A stretch of 64,000 nt of DNA from Inia geoffrensis (GCA_036417435.1 CM070903.1:56644001-56708000), one strand, 5' to 3'; shown: positions 48,741-60,345, numbered from the stretch's first letter. Notes: generated by a model not told the origin, from the sequence alone. Program-made: numbers and translations.

Positions 48741-50817
48741 TTCATCACGTTTTTCAAAATACCCGTGAACTCTGCATATCTGCTTTTTCCACGTTATCAC
48801 TTCCCAAAAAATAATTTCTCTTTTCCAAATTAAGCGAACCTCTACCTATAGCAACTTATGATGCTTACTATTTCTAAATACTTATTTCGAAGATTTCCTC
48901 ACTCTTTTCCATCTAAGTCTTAGCATTCATTCATTCATTCTCCGAACATTCATCAAGCCCTGACTACAACTGTCATTTCCTTCACTACACGGCCCCACCA
49001 GCACAGCCAACCAGGGTTGTGAATGTGGAAGGTGCTCAGAAATTCTAGGCCGACGAATTGCTTTCCTTCTTCTGATATTCTTACACATTGCTTCCTAATC
49101 CTCTTCAGTTTGCCTGTGGATTTATGCCCGGACAAATTAGAAGGCTGGTTTCTGGGTCTCCCTAGAAAGGATTGCCTGTGCAGACCCAGAAGCTTCCCAT
49201 CAAAAGATCGATCAGCCAAGAGCTAAAGCTGCTGAGAGATGATTGAGCTGGAGATCATGGGACTCAGAAGGACCTAAAATGATGTCTGAGTTTTCATTAG
49301 CTTTTTTTCTATTTAAAAACACCTATCAATCTTTGTAAGGCATAATTCAGAATTGCACAGTTTTTATATGTTGAAATATACATATGCACATAATTTATAT
49401 CCACGTTATTCAGGGTTGTTTGTTGTGTTGGTGAACACATTCGCTACTCCTGGGGACTCTGAAGGTCAGTGTTATGGATGCTTTTGCATTACTCACTACC
49501 AAGTTCAGCAGTTTTATTGGTGATAGGACAGCTGCTCAAATATTGTCTTTAGTCTTGTTTTTGCAATCTGGTTATTTTGTTGATATTTATGGATCATGTA
49601 TTTATTCCTGTTAATATCTTAAATGTTTTTATAACATTACCAAAAAACTGCCTCTTCCCTCCAAAAAGTCAAAATTTACTGTACACGCTCACATTAGCAT
49701 TTCTTGCTCTAAAGAAGTCAACCCAGAAAAGAAGCCAACCTGTGTCAAGGAATTGTTTTTCAATTCTTTCAAATAAGACCTTCATGAAAATTTGTGCTGG
49801 GGCTGGGAAATTAGCAAAGGTGGGACTGGAGTGTCTCAGGAGATGAAAAGGACCAGATTTTCAAGGGAGGATGCAGGGTTTTAAATGACAAGTTCTGTAT
49901 TCATTAGCAAGGTGGCACTAGAGGTATTTAGCAGCATTTTATAGCAGAGTGTTAAAAGCTGCAGTTTTTTCTCTTTTATAAGGAAACTTGATTCCCTATT
50001 ATCTCCTGGTAGTTCCCGGTTTCCCAGTTTGATTCCATGGTGTTCCAGTCTAAAACACTGGTCTTTCTGGTTAGTCGCTCAGTAAAAGGTCTTCCATTAT
50101 GTTCTGTCCCTGTTTTCTTTTACTCCAAATATCTGCTCAATAACCTTTCATTTCCTCTCTTCACTTTCATGGTTTATTATTACGAGCCACTTAAGTCTCC
50201 TTTGTCCCTGGGCTATTTGGCGCTTTGTTGTCTGAACACTTTCTGCTCTTGAGGTTGTGAACAGTATCTATAAATCTTCCTAAATCATGTCAAGAACGAC
50301 TCCTAAGCGGCGCATGGTAGCGTGCCAATTGCCATACTTCCAAGTAAAGTCTGCAGAATTTCATGCTTGATCATGTATCCTGAGTTGTCTTGAGGTCCCT
50401 TCTGTTTTCATTCTTCAATAATATTGAATGTTGAGCTTCAATTTTCTGTCCTTGTGATTCTCTTCAAGATCTCCTTCCTGGATGCTTTTGTTCATAAAAT
50501 AAAAATAAAAACTAACTTGTTGAATTATAGCAATGATACATGTTCATGGTAACAAAAACAAAAAACAACTAACCCTACAGAAAAGTGTAATAAAAAGAAT
50601 CTCCCTTTAACCTCTCTCTGGCCCCCCAGTGCTACTTTCCACTGGTAATTAACTTCTGCTAAAAGTTCTGTGCTTATATTTTGACATTTGCAATGCATTT
50701 TCAAATATATGTTAATTTCCAAACTTGTCTCCTAGAGGCCTTTCTTCCTACAGATAGCATTGCATATTGCTCTTGTTTCTTCTTTATTTCTTCATTTGCT
50801 TTTCATATGACATCTTA

Positions 50818-50945
50818 TCAGACACTCATTCATTTTACAACTATTTATGGAGCACCTATTATGTGCCAGAAAGTGTGAGAACACAGGAAATACCAAAGTA
50901 CGTAAAACAGAATAGCTCTTGCCCTCATGGAGCTTATGGCTCTTC
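50818..50945 (-). repeat. L2 LINE 3' end
   Basis: cattcattttacaactattt, gcacctattatgtgccagaa and gccctcatggagcttatgg form an L2 3' end in reverse. Confidence 0.8.
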
Positions 50946-52580
50946 ATCGTTTTATTATCTTAGCATTAACCCTATACCTCTCTTTTGATTAACCTTCTAA
51001 CTTTGATTTGCTAATGACCATGATAATTATGTCTAGAATTCTACAGCTATTGTGTATTTTTCTGTTCCAACAGATTTGATGTTGGTCATTCTTTTGCAGA
51101 CTATTGGCATTCAAATTGGGATTTTCATATATGTTCCTGAAGTTGTTTTGGTTGTATCTGGGTGTGCTGGGGATCTTTGGTTTCAATATTCATTGGATCA
51201 CCAGATACCAATGGTGTGCTTGCTGCTTTTTATTTTGAGAAATCAAAAAAGATATACGTTGGCACATAGGCAATGCTATTCTGGTACGCCTAATCAAACA
51301 TCTCCATTTCTCCCAACACTGATGTTTCGATAACAATGATAACAACAGAAATCTTATTTGAGGTATATACACTTAGGCTTGTACAACTGCAAATATTCTC
51401 TGTGATGCTCACTTTCCATTTACATGTGAGTGAAGCACTTTATTCTCCTCTGTCAAATACTGGCAAAGTCCTTTTACACTTCTGCAAATATCAGCCCTCT
51501 ATGTCTTCATTACTCTCTCTTCCTTGTCCTCTGGTGCACCGAGCTGTCTGTGTTCAACAGAACAATTTTAGCATCTTTTTTCTTGATACATGGAATGACC
51601 TCGCTGTCCCTTGACGAGATAATACAACAGTCTCCAATAATTTCCATGTAAAAGCAAGTTCTATCAGTTTTAATTCCGTATATGCATTTGCCAAGAAACA
51701 GTGGTTCATTGTTACTCCAGAGTGCAACTAGTTTATTTGATATCTTCATTTTATAAAAGCCAATATTTTTTCTTAAAATATAAGTTATTATATCAGAGGA
51801 AATGATTTGTGCGATTAGATCTGTAAACTTTCCAGAAATCATAACGTATCCTCTTCCTTCTGAGATACTCTTACAGGTCAAAGATCCTAGTTCCCGAATT
51901 GCAGGTAACCTCAGTTGCCTGAGCCCAACTCCTTCTCTCTTTCAGATTCGCATCCTTTTTCAACTCAGCTCTTTCTATTTCTAGGCCCCTTCCAACTACA
52001 TTCCCCATTTTATTGGTTCCTTATACTTTGTTCTTGAGGAACCAGCACAGATAGGAAACAAAAAGTCCTGCACAATTTTCTGTTTTCTGGAACATGTTTT
52101 CCGACTCCTCAAACGGAGCCACCCTCATACTTCTCTATGGGAAGTCACTTTTCCTATCCCCCCGCTGCCAGCACTACAAGCAGGATCCATGGATATTTTC
52201 AAACATTCTTGACCTGTCCTTTTGAAATTCACTTATGATGCTAAGTCTTAAACGTTCATGATGTTCCGTCTACTTCCAGAATACTCATCCTTTGAGCAAC
52301 GATTTTGACCCTGGGTTGAATGGTTTATCCTCTCTACTCCAACCCCTGCCATCCTGCAACACCTCTGGGATTAAAAATGAAAACAAAACATGACAAAATC
52401 TCTGGCATTTCTCCTGTTTGATGATTACCATTTTCGGATGCGTATTACAAATAGTTTTCACTGGCCTCACCCGGCCTTCCTCTCTCCTTTTTTCTGGTTC
52501 TTTCCTAGCTTTACTTAGCCTCCTTATCAACTCTGGGTGGTCTGAATCTGTTCCTTGCAAGCTTTCACATGAACTGACTT

Positions 52581-52796
52581 TTGTTTTGTTTTGTTTTTGT
52601 TTTTGCGGTACGCAGGCCTCTCACTGTTGTGGCCTCTCCCGTTGTGGAGCACAGGCTCCGGACGCGAAGGCTCAGTGGCCATGGCTCACGGGCCCAGCCG
52701 CTCCGCGGCATGTGGGATCTTCCCAGACCGGGGCACGAACCCGTGTCCCCTGCATCGGCAGGCGGACTCTCAACCACTGCGCCACCAGGGAAGCCC
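52581..52796 (-). mobile_element. CHR-2-like SINE in GUCA1C intron 3
   Basis: Minus-orientation SINE with a perfect duplication, tgaactgactt, at 52570-52580 and 52797-52807. Confidence 0.96.
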
Positions 52797-53229
52797 TGAA
52801 CTGACTTGTTTTATTCTCCATCCATATAGACCCAAATAGGAGTGAGGACACCAAATGGCTTTGATCTTGGTAAACCAGTAAGTGAGCATACCGACTTGAG
52901 GCTGAGTTGAGGACTAGGTCCTTAAGAGGAAGATCGGTGCTCTTGATACATTTCCAAATTGCTTTTCTGAGAATTACACTTCTCGTCCAAATGTTTGGTT
53001 CGCTCGTAATGGTGATTTTATTTGAACTCCCTCCCAGCCTCCTCCGCCTCACATCCTGCCAGACTGAGCAGCCACGTCTGACTAATACAAACTACCACAT
53101 GAGTCTCTACTTCTCTCCAGTGTCCACTACAAGAAGTGATGCATGGCCAGCAGGTTGAGTCTGTGGATTGATGACACCCATGTCTCCCAATCCCTCAAAT
53201 CTATCCCCTGCCTCCACCCCCCCCCCTTT

Positions 53230-53514
53230 TTTTTTAATTTATTATGTATTTTTGGCTGTGTTGGGTCTTCATTTCTGTGCAAGGGCTTTCTCTAGTTGTG
53301 GCAAGCGGGGGCCACTCTTCATCGTGATGCGCGGGCCTCTCACTATCACGGCCTCTCTTGTTGCAGAGCACAGGCTCCAGACGCGCAGGCTCAGTAGTTG
53401 TGGCTCACGGGCCTAGTTGCTCCGCGGCATGTGGGATCTTCCCAGACCAGGGCTTGAACCCGCGTCCCCTGCATTGGCAGGAGGACTCTCAACCACTGTG
53501 CCACCAGGGAAACC
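53230..53514 (-). mobile_element. CHR-1-like SINE with extended tail module
   Basis: A longer (about 285 bp) relative of the other SINEs. It retains the module ttggctgtgttgggtcttca plus ctctagttgtggcaagcggg, which the short copies lack. It is more diverged, with degraded CpGs, and therefore older. The flanks ccaccccttttt (after) and a C-rich then T-rich run (before) fit a duplication. Confidence 0.9.
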
Positions 53515-54248
53515 CCACCCCTTTTTAGTCTTACTAACATCATATTTTCCACAATTCCAAGCTTTCTGTTTCTCAAGGATCATCCCTAGATATGATGCCT
53601 CAATCTCAAATCAATATGCTCATCTCCCAGTTTACAGGTTAAAGCCATTTGGTGTAAGCACCCTCCCTTCTCACTCCTACCTCTGAAGATGCGCACCTTC
53701 TCTGAGGTAAAGAGGAGACCAGATTTTCAGGTAAAAAACACAGCTGAAGAAATGAGCAGAAAGAGTAGAAATGTAGAAAAGATAGAGCAGAAGTGGAGGC
53801 AAGTGTGGACAACTCTTTCCAGAGATGTACTGTCAAAGGGAAGGAAAAATCTGATAGAAGATGGCATAATTGAAGTTAGGAGGGAAAACAAGTTTATTCG
53901 TAAGTTGATGAGAAGCCTCCAGTAGAAAGAAATTCCCAGAGCAAACAGCAGAGGGCCCTTCATCTCCTATTCTCCAACTTTTTTTCCTTTTATCTCCCTT
54001 TACTCTTCTTTACATATACCAAAGTGTCAATCCCTGTGCATTAAGTGTAAATATGGTCAATAAATATTTATTCAATTCAATTGTATCAACTGGAGAACAT
54101 TGTACCGGACAAAGTATGAAGCCCCAGTGATATTACAAGTGGGGTTTGCTTGAAAGGTTCATGCTTTTGTCTAAATGGGGCAACTCGCACACTGCCACTA
54201 ACTCCTGCTCAGTAAGAAAAGTGAGACCAAGGTGAGTAGCTACTTTGC

Positions 54249-54336
54249 TGTCATCGTTTGTATCGATCTGATGGAACACCAAGTTGGTAAATTCGTCAAG
54301 ATTCAGAGTTTGCTGGCCATTGAGGGCTTGTAGTGC
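54249..54336 (-). pseudogene. GUCA1C: GUCA1C exon 3 with non-canonical donor
   Basis: The acceptor ctttacag ends at 54337 and 88 coding bases follow, in phase with exon 2 (ending at GTG). The translation ALQALNGQQTLNLDEFTNLV continues FHQIDTNDD, closely matching GCAP3 at the end of EF3 and the start of the EF4 loop. In the family the exon ends after the first base of the EF4 glycine codon. At that point this sequence has A followed by gcaaag, so the donor dinucleotide at 54248-54247 is GC rather than GT, and the last exon base is A rather than G. GC donors work only with an otherwise strong consensus. This one lacks AG at -2/-1 and G at +5. Reading through into the intron stays open for many codons to near 54133, which is a read-through artefact. 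Confidence 0.88.
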
Positions 54337-55939
54337 CTGTAAAGAAACTAAATCAGAGAGTTCAACTCTTCTGGAAGCAAACTCATTTTGTGACATTTCT
54401 TACCCCAGTGTGACAGAATTGGGGCAATTGTTTATGTCAGTTTTGCTATCCAACCTGTTTTAGTTGTTAAAAACAAATAAAAAGATTGTATATCAGTTCT
54501 GGGTAATGAGGCTTGGAAATTAAATGAACTGAGTATAGTCTAGTTTTTTTTCTACAGAACAAAGGGATCCATTCAACATATTAAGTAACAAAAGGTTCTA
54601 AGAGCCCATTGGAGAAAACATCGAAGTGGTAACTGCCATAAGAATTCTGGACCCAGAAAACAGTGTTCTCATTTTAGACTAATTATCTTTGATCTTAAGA
54701 TGAATATAAAAGGATGTTCTGTAGGCATCTAATGCTTCCTCTCTGGCTTCTGCCACTGGCACCTTTGGGGTTTTTTTATGCCCTTTTGCAGAGTGATCAA
54801 CTGGGAAGACAGATACGCATGCCTTGGAAGGACACTGAATTTCTCACACTCCACTAGCAACTTTTCATCATAAAAGCTATCAGGGGACACAGGGAAAATG
54901 ACATTTCCAGCTTTCCTAGAGAGACGATTCAACCACCCTTCCTCCCCCACCCCCACCCTTGCCCCAGGTGATTAAATTAAATGACCCATATTTGATGTAG
55001 AAATTCCTAATAAAATGAAAGAGAGACAGAGAGAGAATGGATTAGTCATCTGGGAATTTGGACATAACTATCCTGATTGAACATGAAGGAATCTTTAGAA
55101 AAACTGCTGGCAACATATTTCAATTAGAGGCATGGTCTTAAATAGAACTCTCTCTTGCTGCTTCCCAGGCATTACTAATCCTGAATCCAAGGATCAATCA
55201 TAATTAACAGTGGCAAAGCACCACCCTTGGCCTTAGCAAGCTAAGAGCTCACAGTCAAATAATACAAGAGTAACGGTTAGATACAGGTAGCCTATTAGAT
55301 GAAAGTTTTTAAGGTTTCTCAGTGTCTTTGCAGAAGCTCCGAAAGCCTCGAAAATTTGGCTAGGCATCGAGTATTCCCACATCCTGAACTGATACTAGAC
55401 TGCATGCATAAGTCATAATAAAAGATTATGAAATTTCTAGAATTTGTCCATCACCCAACTCCAGGCAATATAAGTGAGAGTGAAGGATTGACTGGAAGAT
55501 TGATGAGGCCTAAGAGGATAATAATTTGAAGGGAGGTGTGAGGGTGCCTCATATTTTCCCTCTTCTTCTAGGAGAAGCATGGGGGTGGGGCAAGGAGGCA
55601 TGGTTTGTTTCCTTCTTTCCTTCCTCATTTAGTACATCTGCTCTTTCTCCTGCATCTTACTAAGCCCTTCTCTGACCCCTCTGAGTGTGAACAGCAGGAG
55701 AGAGGAGAGAGAAGGGGACCAGGAGAGCCCTGACTTGGCAGGTACTGTCATGATCATATAGTTTCAGAGCTCTCCAGATAGCAGGTGTTTAAAGACCACT
55801 ATTTCTCTGAGGCCTCCCACACCTTTTGCACTACTGAGACTCTCCTGCAACTCCCTAGACATGAATCACGCACTTTTGTTAAAGTATGTGGAATTCATGC
55901 ATGTTGTTGTACATAGCAATAGTTTGTTTATCCTCATTG

Positions 55940-56125
55940 TTTTATAGTATATCATTGGGAAAATATACCACAATTTAAAGCCATTCTACTGTTGATGTAC
56001 ATGAGCTATTTCCACTTCTTAGTTATTACAAAAATTGTTATGAACACTCCTGGTCAGGTCTTTTGATGATCATGTACACAAATTTTTGTTGAGCACATAT
56101 GCAAGAATGGTATTTCTATTTCTAC
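55940..56125 (-). mobile_element. Ancient L1M fragment
   Basis: ttaaagccattctactgttg and aattgttatgaacactcctg match the reverse of an old L1 segment. Confidence 0.55.
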
Positions 56126-56169
56126 CTACTCCAGCTGATCCCTTGAGGCTCTCTCTGCAGGCTCCAAGT

Positions 56170-56402
56170 CTGGGTTTCTAAACATCTGCACCACTGACAT
56201 TTTGGACTCGACAATTCTTTCTTGCTCTGCATTGTCCTGTGCATGGTACAATGTTTAGCAGCATCCCTGGTCCCTAAACAATAGATAGTAGTAGCACCAC
56301 ACCCTCCCCATCTCTCCAGTTGACAACCAAAATGTCTCCACACTTTGCCAAGTGTCCCCTGGGGGAATAGGAGTGGAAAATCGCTCCTGGTTGAGAACCA
56401 CT
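56170..56402 (-). mobile_element. MER20-like hAT-Charlie element
   Basis: Reverse MER20 plan: tttagcagcatccctggtcc, tagtagtagcaccacaccct, tgtcccctgggggaataggag and an end ggttgagaaccactct. Confidence 0.8.
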
Positions 56403-56974
56403 CTCCAGATCTACCTCCAGCTTTCTTCTTCTGAGGATTCCTCACTTCTCCAAGTGGCTCAGCTGGACAAGATCCAAGACAGCTCTCTGCCACCTTCTTC
56501 TCTCAGTGGCCCATAGGTGAACCATGGAGAAACCCAAGCATCCTTTGTCCCAGCAGATTCCAGGAATGCATCCTGTTACTCTGCTGCCCCGGTCTGCTCT
56601 TTAGATTTCTCACATGTGACTCAAACACTGGAACATCATGTTCCCCAAACTGCAGGGTACGCCACACCTCACTGGTCTCCTTAAACCCTCATGCTACTGA
56701 CGTGGGGACTTTTACACAAGAAATCCTCTCCGGTAGTCCTTCTCCAAAACCCTCATCTTGACCGTTTCATACCCTTAAAGTGAGATTAAGATGTAACTAC
56801 TTCCATTGTAAATTCTGCCTATAATCTAGTACTTCCTTCGAATCTCTTGATACCTGGGATGAATCCCATTTTAACATCCTGTTATCATATGTTGAGAGAA
56901 CTTACGTTATACAGTGTGTATTATTCTTTACCCTGTTTTTCTTTCATTTGCCATTATATAGAGAGTATGTTTGT

Positions 56975-57320
56975 AGACCACTGATTTTTTTATAAGTGCA
57001 TATTCCATTGCATTAACTTTAAAATTACCCTCCTTTAGGCTGTTTTTTATTTTTACTATCTTAAATGATTTTGTGATGTAAAATCATAGAACATTTATCT
57101 TTGGCCACATTAATTATTGTTTTTCCTGACCAAAAGTAAGTAACGTTGACTCTAAAAATGAAGATAAAGTTTAGCCTGTTAATGCAGACCACCAAATTTC
57201 CAGGAATGTTATATCCATTTATGCTCCCTCCACAGTGTGTAAGGGCGCTCTTCTCACAGTGCCCTTGACAGAATTACATCTTATTGTTTTTAATCTTTAT
57301 TGATTTAATCAAAGACAAAT
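56975..57320 (-). mobile_element. Ancient L1M fragment
   Basis: Reverse of old L1 text: ataagtgcatattccattgc, then catttatgctccctccacag and ttgtttttaatctttattga. Confidence 0.5.
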
Positions 57321-58563
57321 AGTATCCAATTATTAATTTCTGCTCTGTGCTTTTATTATTTGTTTCCCTACTTTTATTTTGTTCTCTTTCTAAACATTTT
57401 AAGGAAAAACTCAACTAGCTACTTAATATTTCTCTTTCCTTGACTCACTAAGCTACACATTTTAACTAATGAAAACCTATGTAAATTTTCCTATAAGATT
57501 TAGAAAATAATCACTTTTATCCTTTTGTTCTTCCTAGTTCTTTTGAGAATCTGATGACCCTCTCCCTCCCCTGAAGAAAATGGATCACGTGCAGGCAAAA
57601 TTTTGCCCTTGATTCCAAGGGGGTGGCCAAGGATTCCTAAAGGCCATAGATCCATAGATCCCAGAATACGAACCCCTGATCTGAGTACTGCTTTGGAGGC
57701 ACCCCCTAATACTTGTATGCTGTATTACTTATTTAATGTTTTTAAAATAAGTATATTTAAGAGGATATTTGAAAATTTACATGGGGTTGGGAATTCTCTA
57801 TAGAATATTTTAGATTCCCAATTTTGTGTTACAACATGTAGTATGTATGCAGAACTTCTGAATTTTAATGCTTACAAAGTTCAACTACAAAATATATCTT
57901 AGTACTCTTTCTGATGAGATTAAAGTGGAAGCAATATTAGTATTATCATACTCTTGAATTCTTTTCATATATTGATTAACTATACATTTGCTAAAATAGT
58001 TTTAAATTTTTAACAGCTTTGTCCATTTGTTAAAATATTCAGTCATAATTGTAGCTCTACCCATTGATTTTTCCTCGCATTTTTGCTAAGATTGATACTA
58101 TGTATTATGTTTGGGACTCAGCTCCATCTATAAATGAGACCATTTGGACCAGGTCATTTCTAAGATATCTGATTCTGTGTTACAAATTTAGTGTATTACA
58201 TTCATAATGTTTATTTTACTTCATATCTTTATTCAGGCACAGTGTCCCACTTAATACTCTTTTACTCTGGGATCCATTTTATCTCATACCATGGTAATCA
58301 CTATCTTCATTCCACTGGCAGAGGGTGGGGGGGTAAGATTTATAAAGGGACTCCTTGAACTTTAGAGGTGGAAAGGATCTGAGATCCCTGAGCTATTAGA
58401 AAATACTTTAGTCAAGCTCCCAGAAAGATTTGTTCCTCAGGTACCTTTATTCTTTGTCCATGTCTTTTTGCTATATAAACCATCTTGTATTTTAGCTGCT
58501 CCCACGGACTTTCTGCACCGAGGCAGAGAAAACATGATAAGTTGTTTTAGGACATCATGTTTA

Positions 58564-58736
58564 CTTTTTTTTATTATTATTATTATTTTTTGCGGTATGT
58601 CGCACAGGCTCAACAGCCATGGCTCACGGGCCCAGCCGCTCCACGGCATGTGGGATCTTCCCGGACCGGGGCACGAACCCGCATCCCCAGCATCCGCAGG
58701 CGGACTCTCAACCACTGCGCCACCAGGGAAGCCCAT
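58564..58736 (-). mobile_element. CHR-2-like SINE, internally deleted
   Basis: Minus-orientation SINE with a TTA-repeat tail. Between gcggtatg and gcacaggctc about 40-50 bp of body are missing relative to the other copies. The duplication catcatgttta lies at 58553-58563 and 58737-58747, so it inserted as a unit. It lies in GUCA1C intron 2, about 260 bp from exon 2. Confidence 0.94.
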
Positions 58737-58991
58737 CATCATGTTTATTTTTCATCTCAATACCCTGCTAAGTTTGTAAACTTCAGAGTGGACTGCACGT
58801 AGAAGAAAATGCTGATACACAATTGCACATTCAGTAACCAACAGGATGGTGAAACTGACATTGCTTCAGCCATTCCAAATGTACATCCCAAGAATAGCCA
58901 ACCACATAGGGAACTGTCACTGACTCCACAGGGAAGAAAATTGAATTAACTATATAATGTCCTGAAAAGGATACTTTACTACTTCACTTAC

Positions 58992-59123
58992 CACGAAGAT
59001 GTTCAGTAGTTCCCTTTTGTCAATAGAACCATTTCCATCTGCATCATACAGCTTAAAATACCATTTTAAGTTTTGCTTCATTTTTCCTTGTACTACTAGA
59101 TTTATAGCAGCAATACATCCATC
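58992..59123 (-). pseudogene. GUCA1C: GUCA1C exon 2 (EF3 region) with EF2-loop deletion
   Basis: On the minus strand a good acceptor (ttgctttccatag) precedes 132 coding bases (44 codons), and a consensus donor GTAAGT follows at 58991. The translation runs [18 protein letters not shown] and then [17 protein letters not shown]. That holds an intact EF-hand 3 loop, [12 protein letters not shown], with acidic residues at positions 1, 3 and 12. The human exon, as remembered, has about 50 codons and reads DGFVDFLEFIAAVNL at its start. Here D-G joins directly to C-I-A-A, so six codons are missing in frame. The lost part includes the second half of the EF2 loop with its position-12 glutamate, so EF2 should not bind calcium. 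The exon itself has no stop codon. Confidence 0.9.
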
Positions 59124-59616
59124 CTATGGAAAGCAAGGTGGAAAGGGAAATAAATATTTAAGACCAATTATTTTTTATTTGCAAAGTCATCATTCATGAG
59201 CAGGACCATCAGTACCATTTAATACAACCCACAAGATTTTGGCATAAAACTTTTCCCTGGCACTTAATTTTTTTAAATGGGTATAAAGTGTACAGAAACA
59301 AGTAACTTTAAATAGGTGAGTACATTTTTAGAGAAAATGTCTACTTCTATGACAAAAAAAAAAAAAAAATGAAATGCCATGATGGAAGGCTGAGTCCTCA
59401 CCACTGAGCACCCTATAGCAGTTGTCTTCTGAATATCTTCAGGTTTTGTCGTCCACTCAGCGAGAAGACCAGGAATGAATTTTTAATTGAAGGGAAACAT
59501 ACCAAGTAGCTAAATTCTGTACTGTTTTAGAGAAACTGGTGGAAGTTTTTGGACTGCTAATCTCCAGGATTCCTTTTAATTGCATCATTTTCAGTATGAA
59601 TCAAAATTTATTAGCC

Positions 59617-59723
59617 TTTTTTTTTTTTTTTTTTTTAATTTTTGGCCTCATAGGGGAGATTGAGCCTGTGCCCCCTGCATTGGAAGGTGGAGTCTTAACC
59701 ACTGGACCCCCGGGGAAGTCCCC
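59617..59723 (-). mobile_element. Short old tRNA-derived SINE (CHR-1/Bov-tA type)
   Basis: A T run followed by ttggcctcataggggag and the tRNA-like head ending ggggaagtcccc. The flanks ttattagcct and ttattagtct differ by one base. An older copy than the CHR-2-like ones. Confidence 0.86.
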
Positions 59724-60227
59724 TTATTAGTCTCTTTATTTCTGTTTTTTTTCTTTTTTCTTTTTTTCTTGAGGAGGGACCAGGATCCTGTTTTAATTGC
59801 TGCACTATAGTTTCTTGATTGTTCCTCCTTTGTTACTGCATTCCCTCTTTCCTTGATTAGTAGCTGTTTGAATCGGCCCTTCGGAACTCAGGGCAGGTCT
59901 AGAAGGCTGAAACCTTTACCCTGGAAATAAGAAATGGGGGACCTGGAAAGGCTTTTGTGCCCAGGAGGCCCCCACAGGGTCCTGCTCGGTTTCAGTAAGA
60001 AGTTGAATTCAGCATTACCTCTTAAATTCTCCCAAAGCATATCAACATGACATTATGACTCCAATAGATTCAAAATTCAGAAACATTATTGTATTAGACA
60101 TGGTTTTCAGAGATTGTAACAGCAAGAGGTTTGTGAAGCAGAAAGAGCCTTGAACTTGAAGCCATGGCAGATTTGGTTTAATCTTGGACCTAATGTGCAG
60201 TATAGGAAGAAATTTCCCCTGGTCCTG

Positions 60228-60247
60228 GTGGAAAGAAGAAAAAGAGG

Positions 60248-60279
<32 letters not shown>

Positions 60280-60345
60280 AAGAGAAAGAAAGGAAGGAAG
60301 AAGGGGGGGAGGGAGGAAAGGAGGGAGGGAGGGGAGGGAGCAGTA
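60228..60345. repeat. Purine tract: GAAA, GA and GGGA repeats
   Basis: About 110 bases of nearly pure A/G on the plus strand, moving from gaaagaaag through gagagaga to gggaggga units. Confidence 0.97.

Larger units (their letters stand above)
47101..54248 (-). other. GUCA1C: GUCA1C intron 3
   Basis: Non-coding interval between exons 3 and 4. Recognised contents are a 29-T run (48093-48121), an L1 3' UTR piece (48540-48740), an L2 fragment (50818-50945), a CHR-2 SINE (52581-52796) and a CHR-1-like SINE (53230-53514). The rest, mainly 47110-48080, 48750-50810, 50950-52565 and 53530-54240, shows no coding signal or repeat I can name. It has an AT-rich, intron-like composition. Confidence 0.7.
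54337..58991 (-). other. GUCA1C: GUCA1C intron 2
   Basis: Interval between exons 2 and 3. It has a consensus GTAAGT donor at its 5' end and a TTTCTTTACAG acceptor at its 3' end, so this intron still looks spliceable. It contains L1M fragments (55940-56125 and 56975-57320), a MER20-like element (56170-56402) and an internally deleted CHR SINE (58564-58736). The stretch 54340-55930 and most of 57330-58560 show nothing I can assign. Confidence 0.75.
46908..59123 (-). pseudogene. GUCA1C: GUCA1C (guanylate cyclase activator 1C, GCAP3), partial, degenerate
   Basis: Three exons on the minus strand translate to a protein collinear with GCAP3, a neuronal calcium sensor with four EF-hands. In photoreceptors GCAPs stimulate retinal membrane guanylate cyclase when calcium falls; in humans GCAP3 is cone-expressed. 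Exon order is exon 2 (58992-59123), exon 3 (54249-54336), exon 4 (46908-47100). Intron 2 is about 4.7 kb and intron 3 about 7.1 kb. Exon 1 (N-terminal myristoylation region and EF1) was not found to position 64000. Lesions seen: deletion in the EF2 loop, GC instead of GT at the intron 3 donor, GG instead of AG at the intron 3 acceptor, TAA early in exon 4, and no stop at the usual C-terminus. Comparison with the human protein and exon phases is from memory. A truncated product through rescue splicing cannot be excluded, but loss of function is the simplest reading. Confidence 0.88.

Noticed and set aside
53689..53925. Plus-strand frame of 78 codons rich in K, R and E (MRTFSEVKRRPDFQ)
   Set aside because: It lies in GUCA1C intron 3 on the opposite strand and is probably an old repeat remnant. 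The composition follows A/G-rich DNA.
54133..54396. Minus-strand frame of 87 codons starting MSQNEFASRR and containing the GCAP-like segment
   Set aside because: Only the middle (54249-54336) is exon. The start lies in intron 2 and the end is read-through past the altered donor, so it is not an independent small protein.
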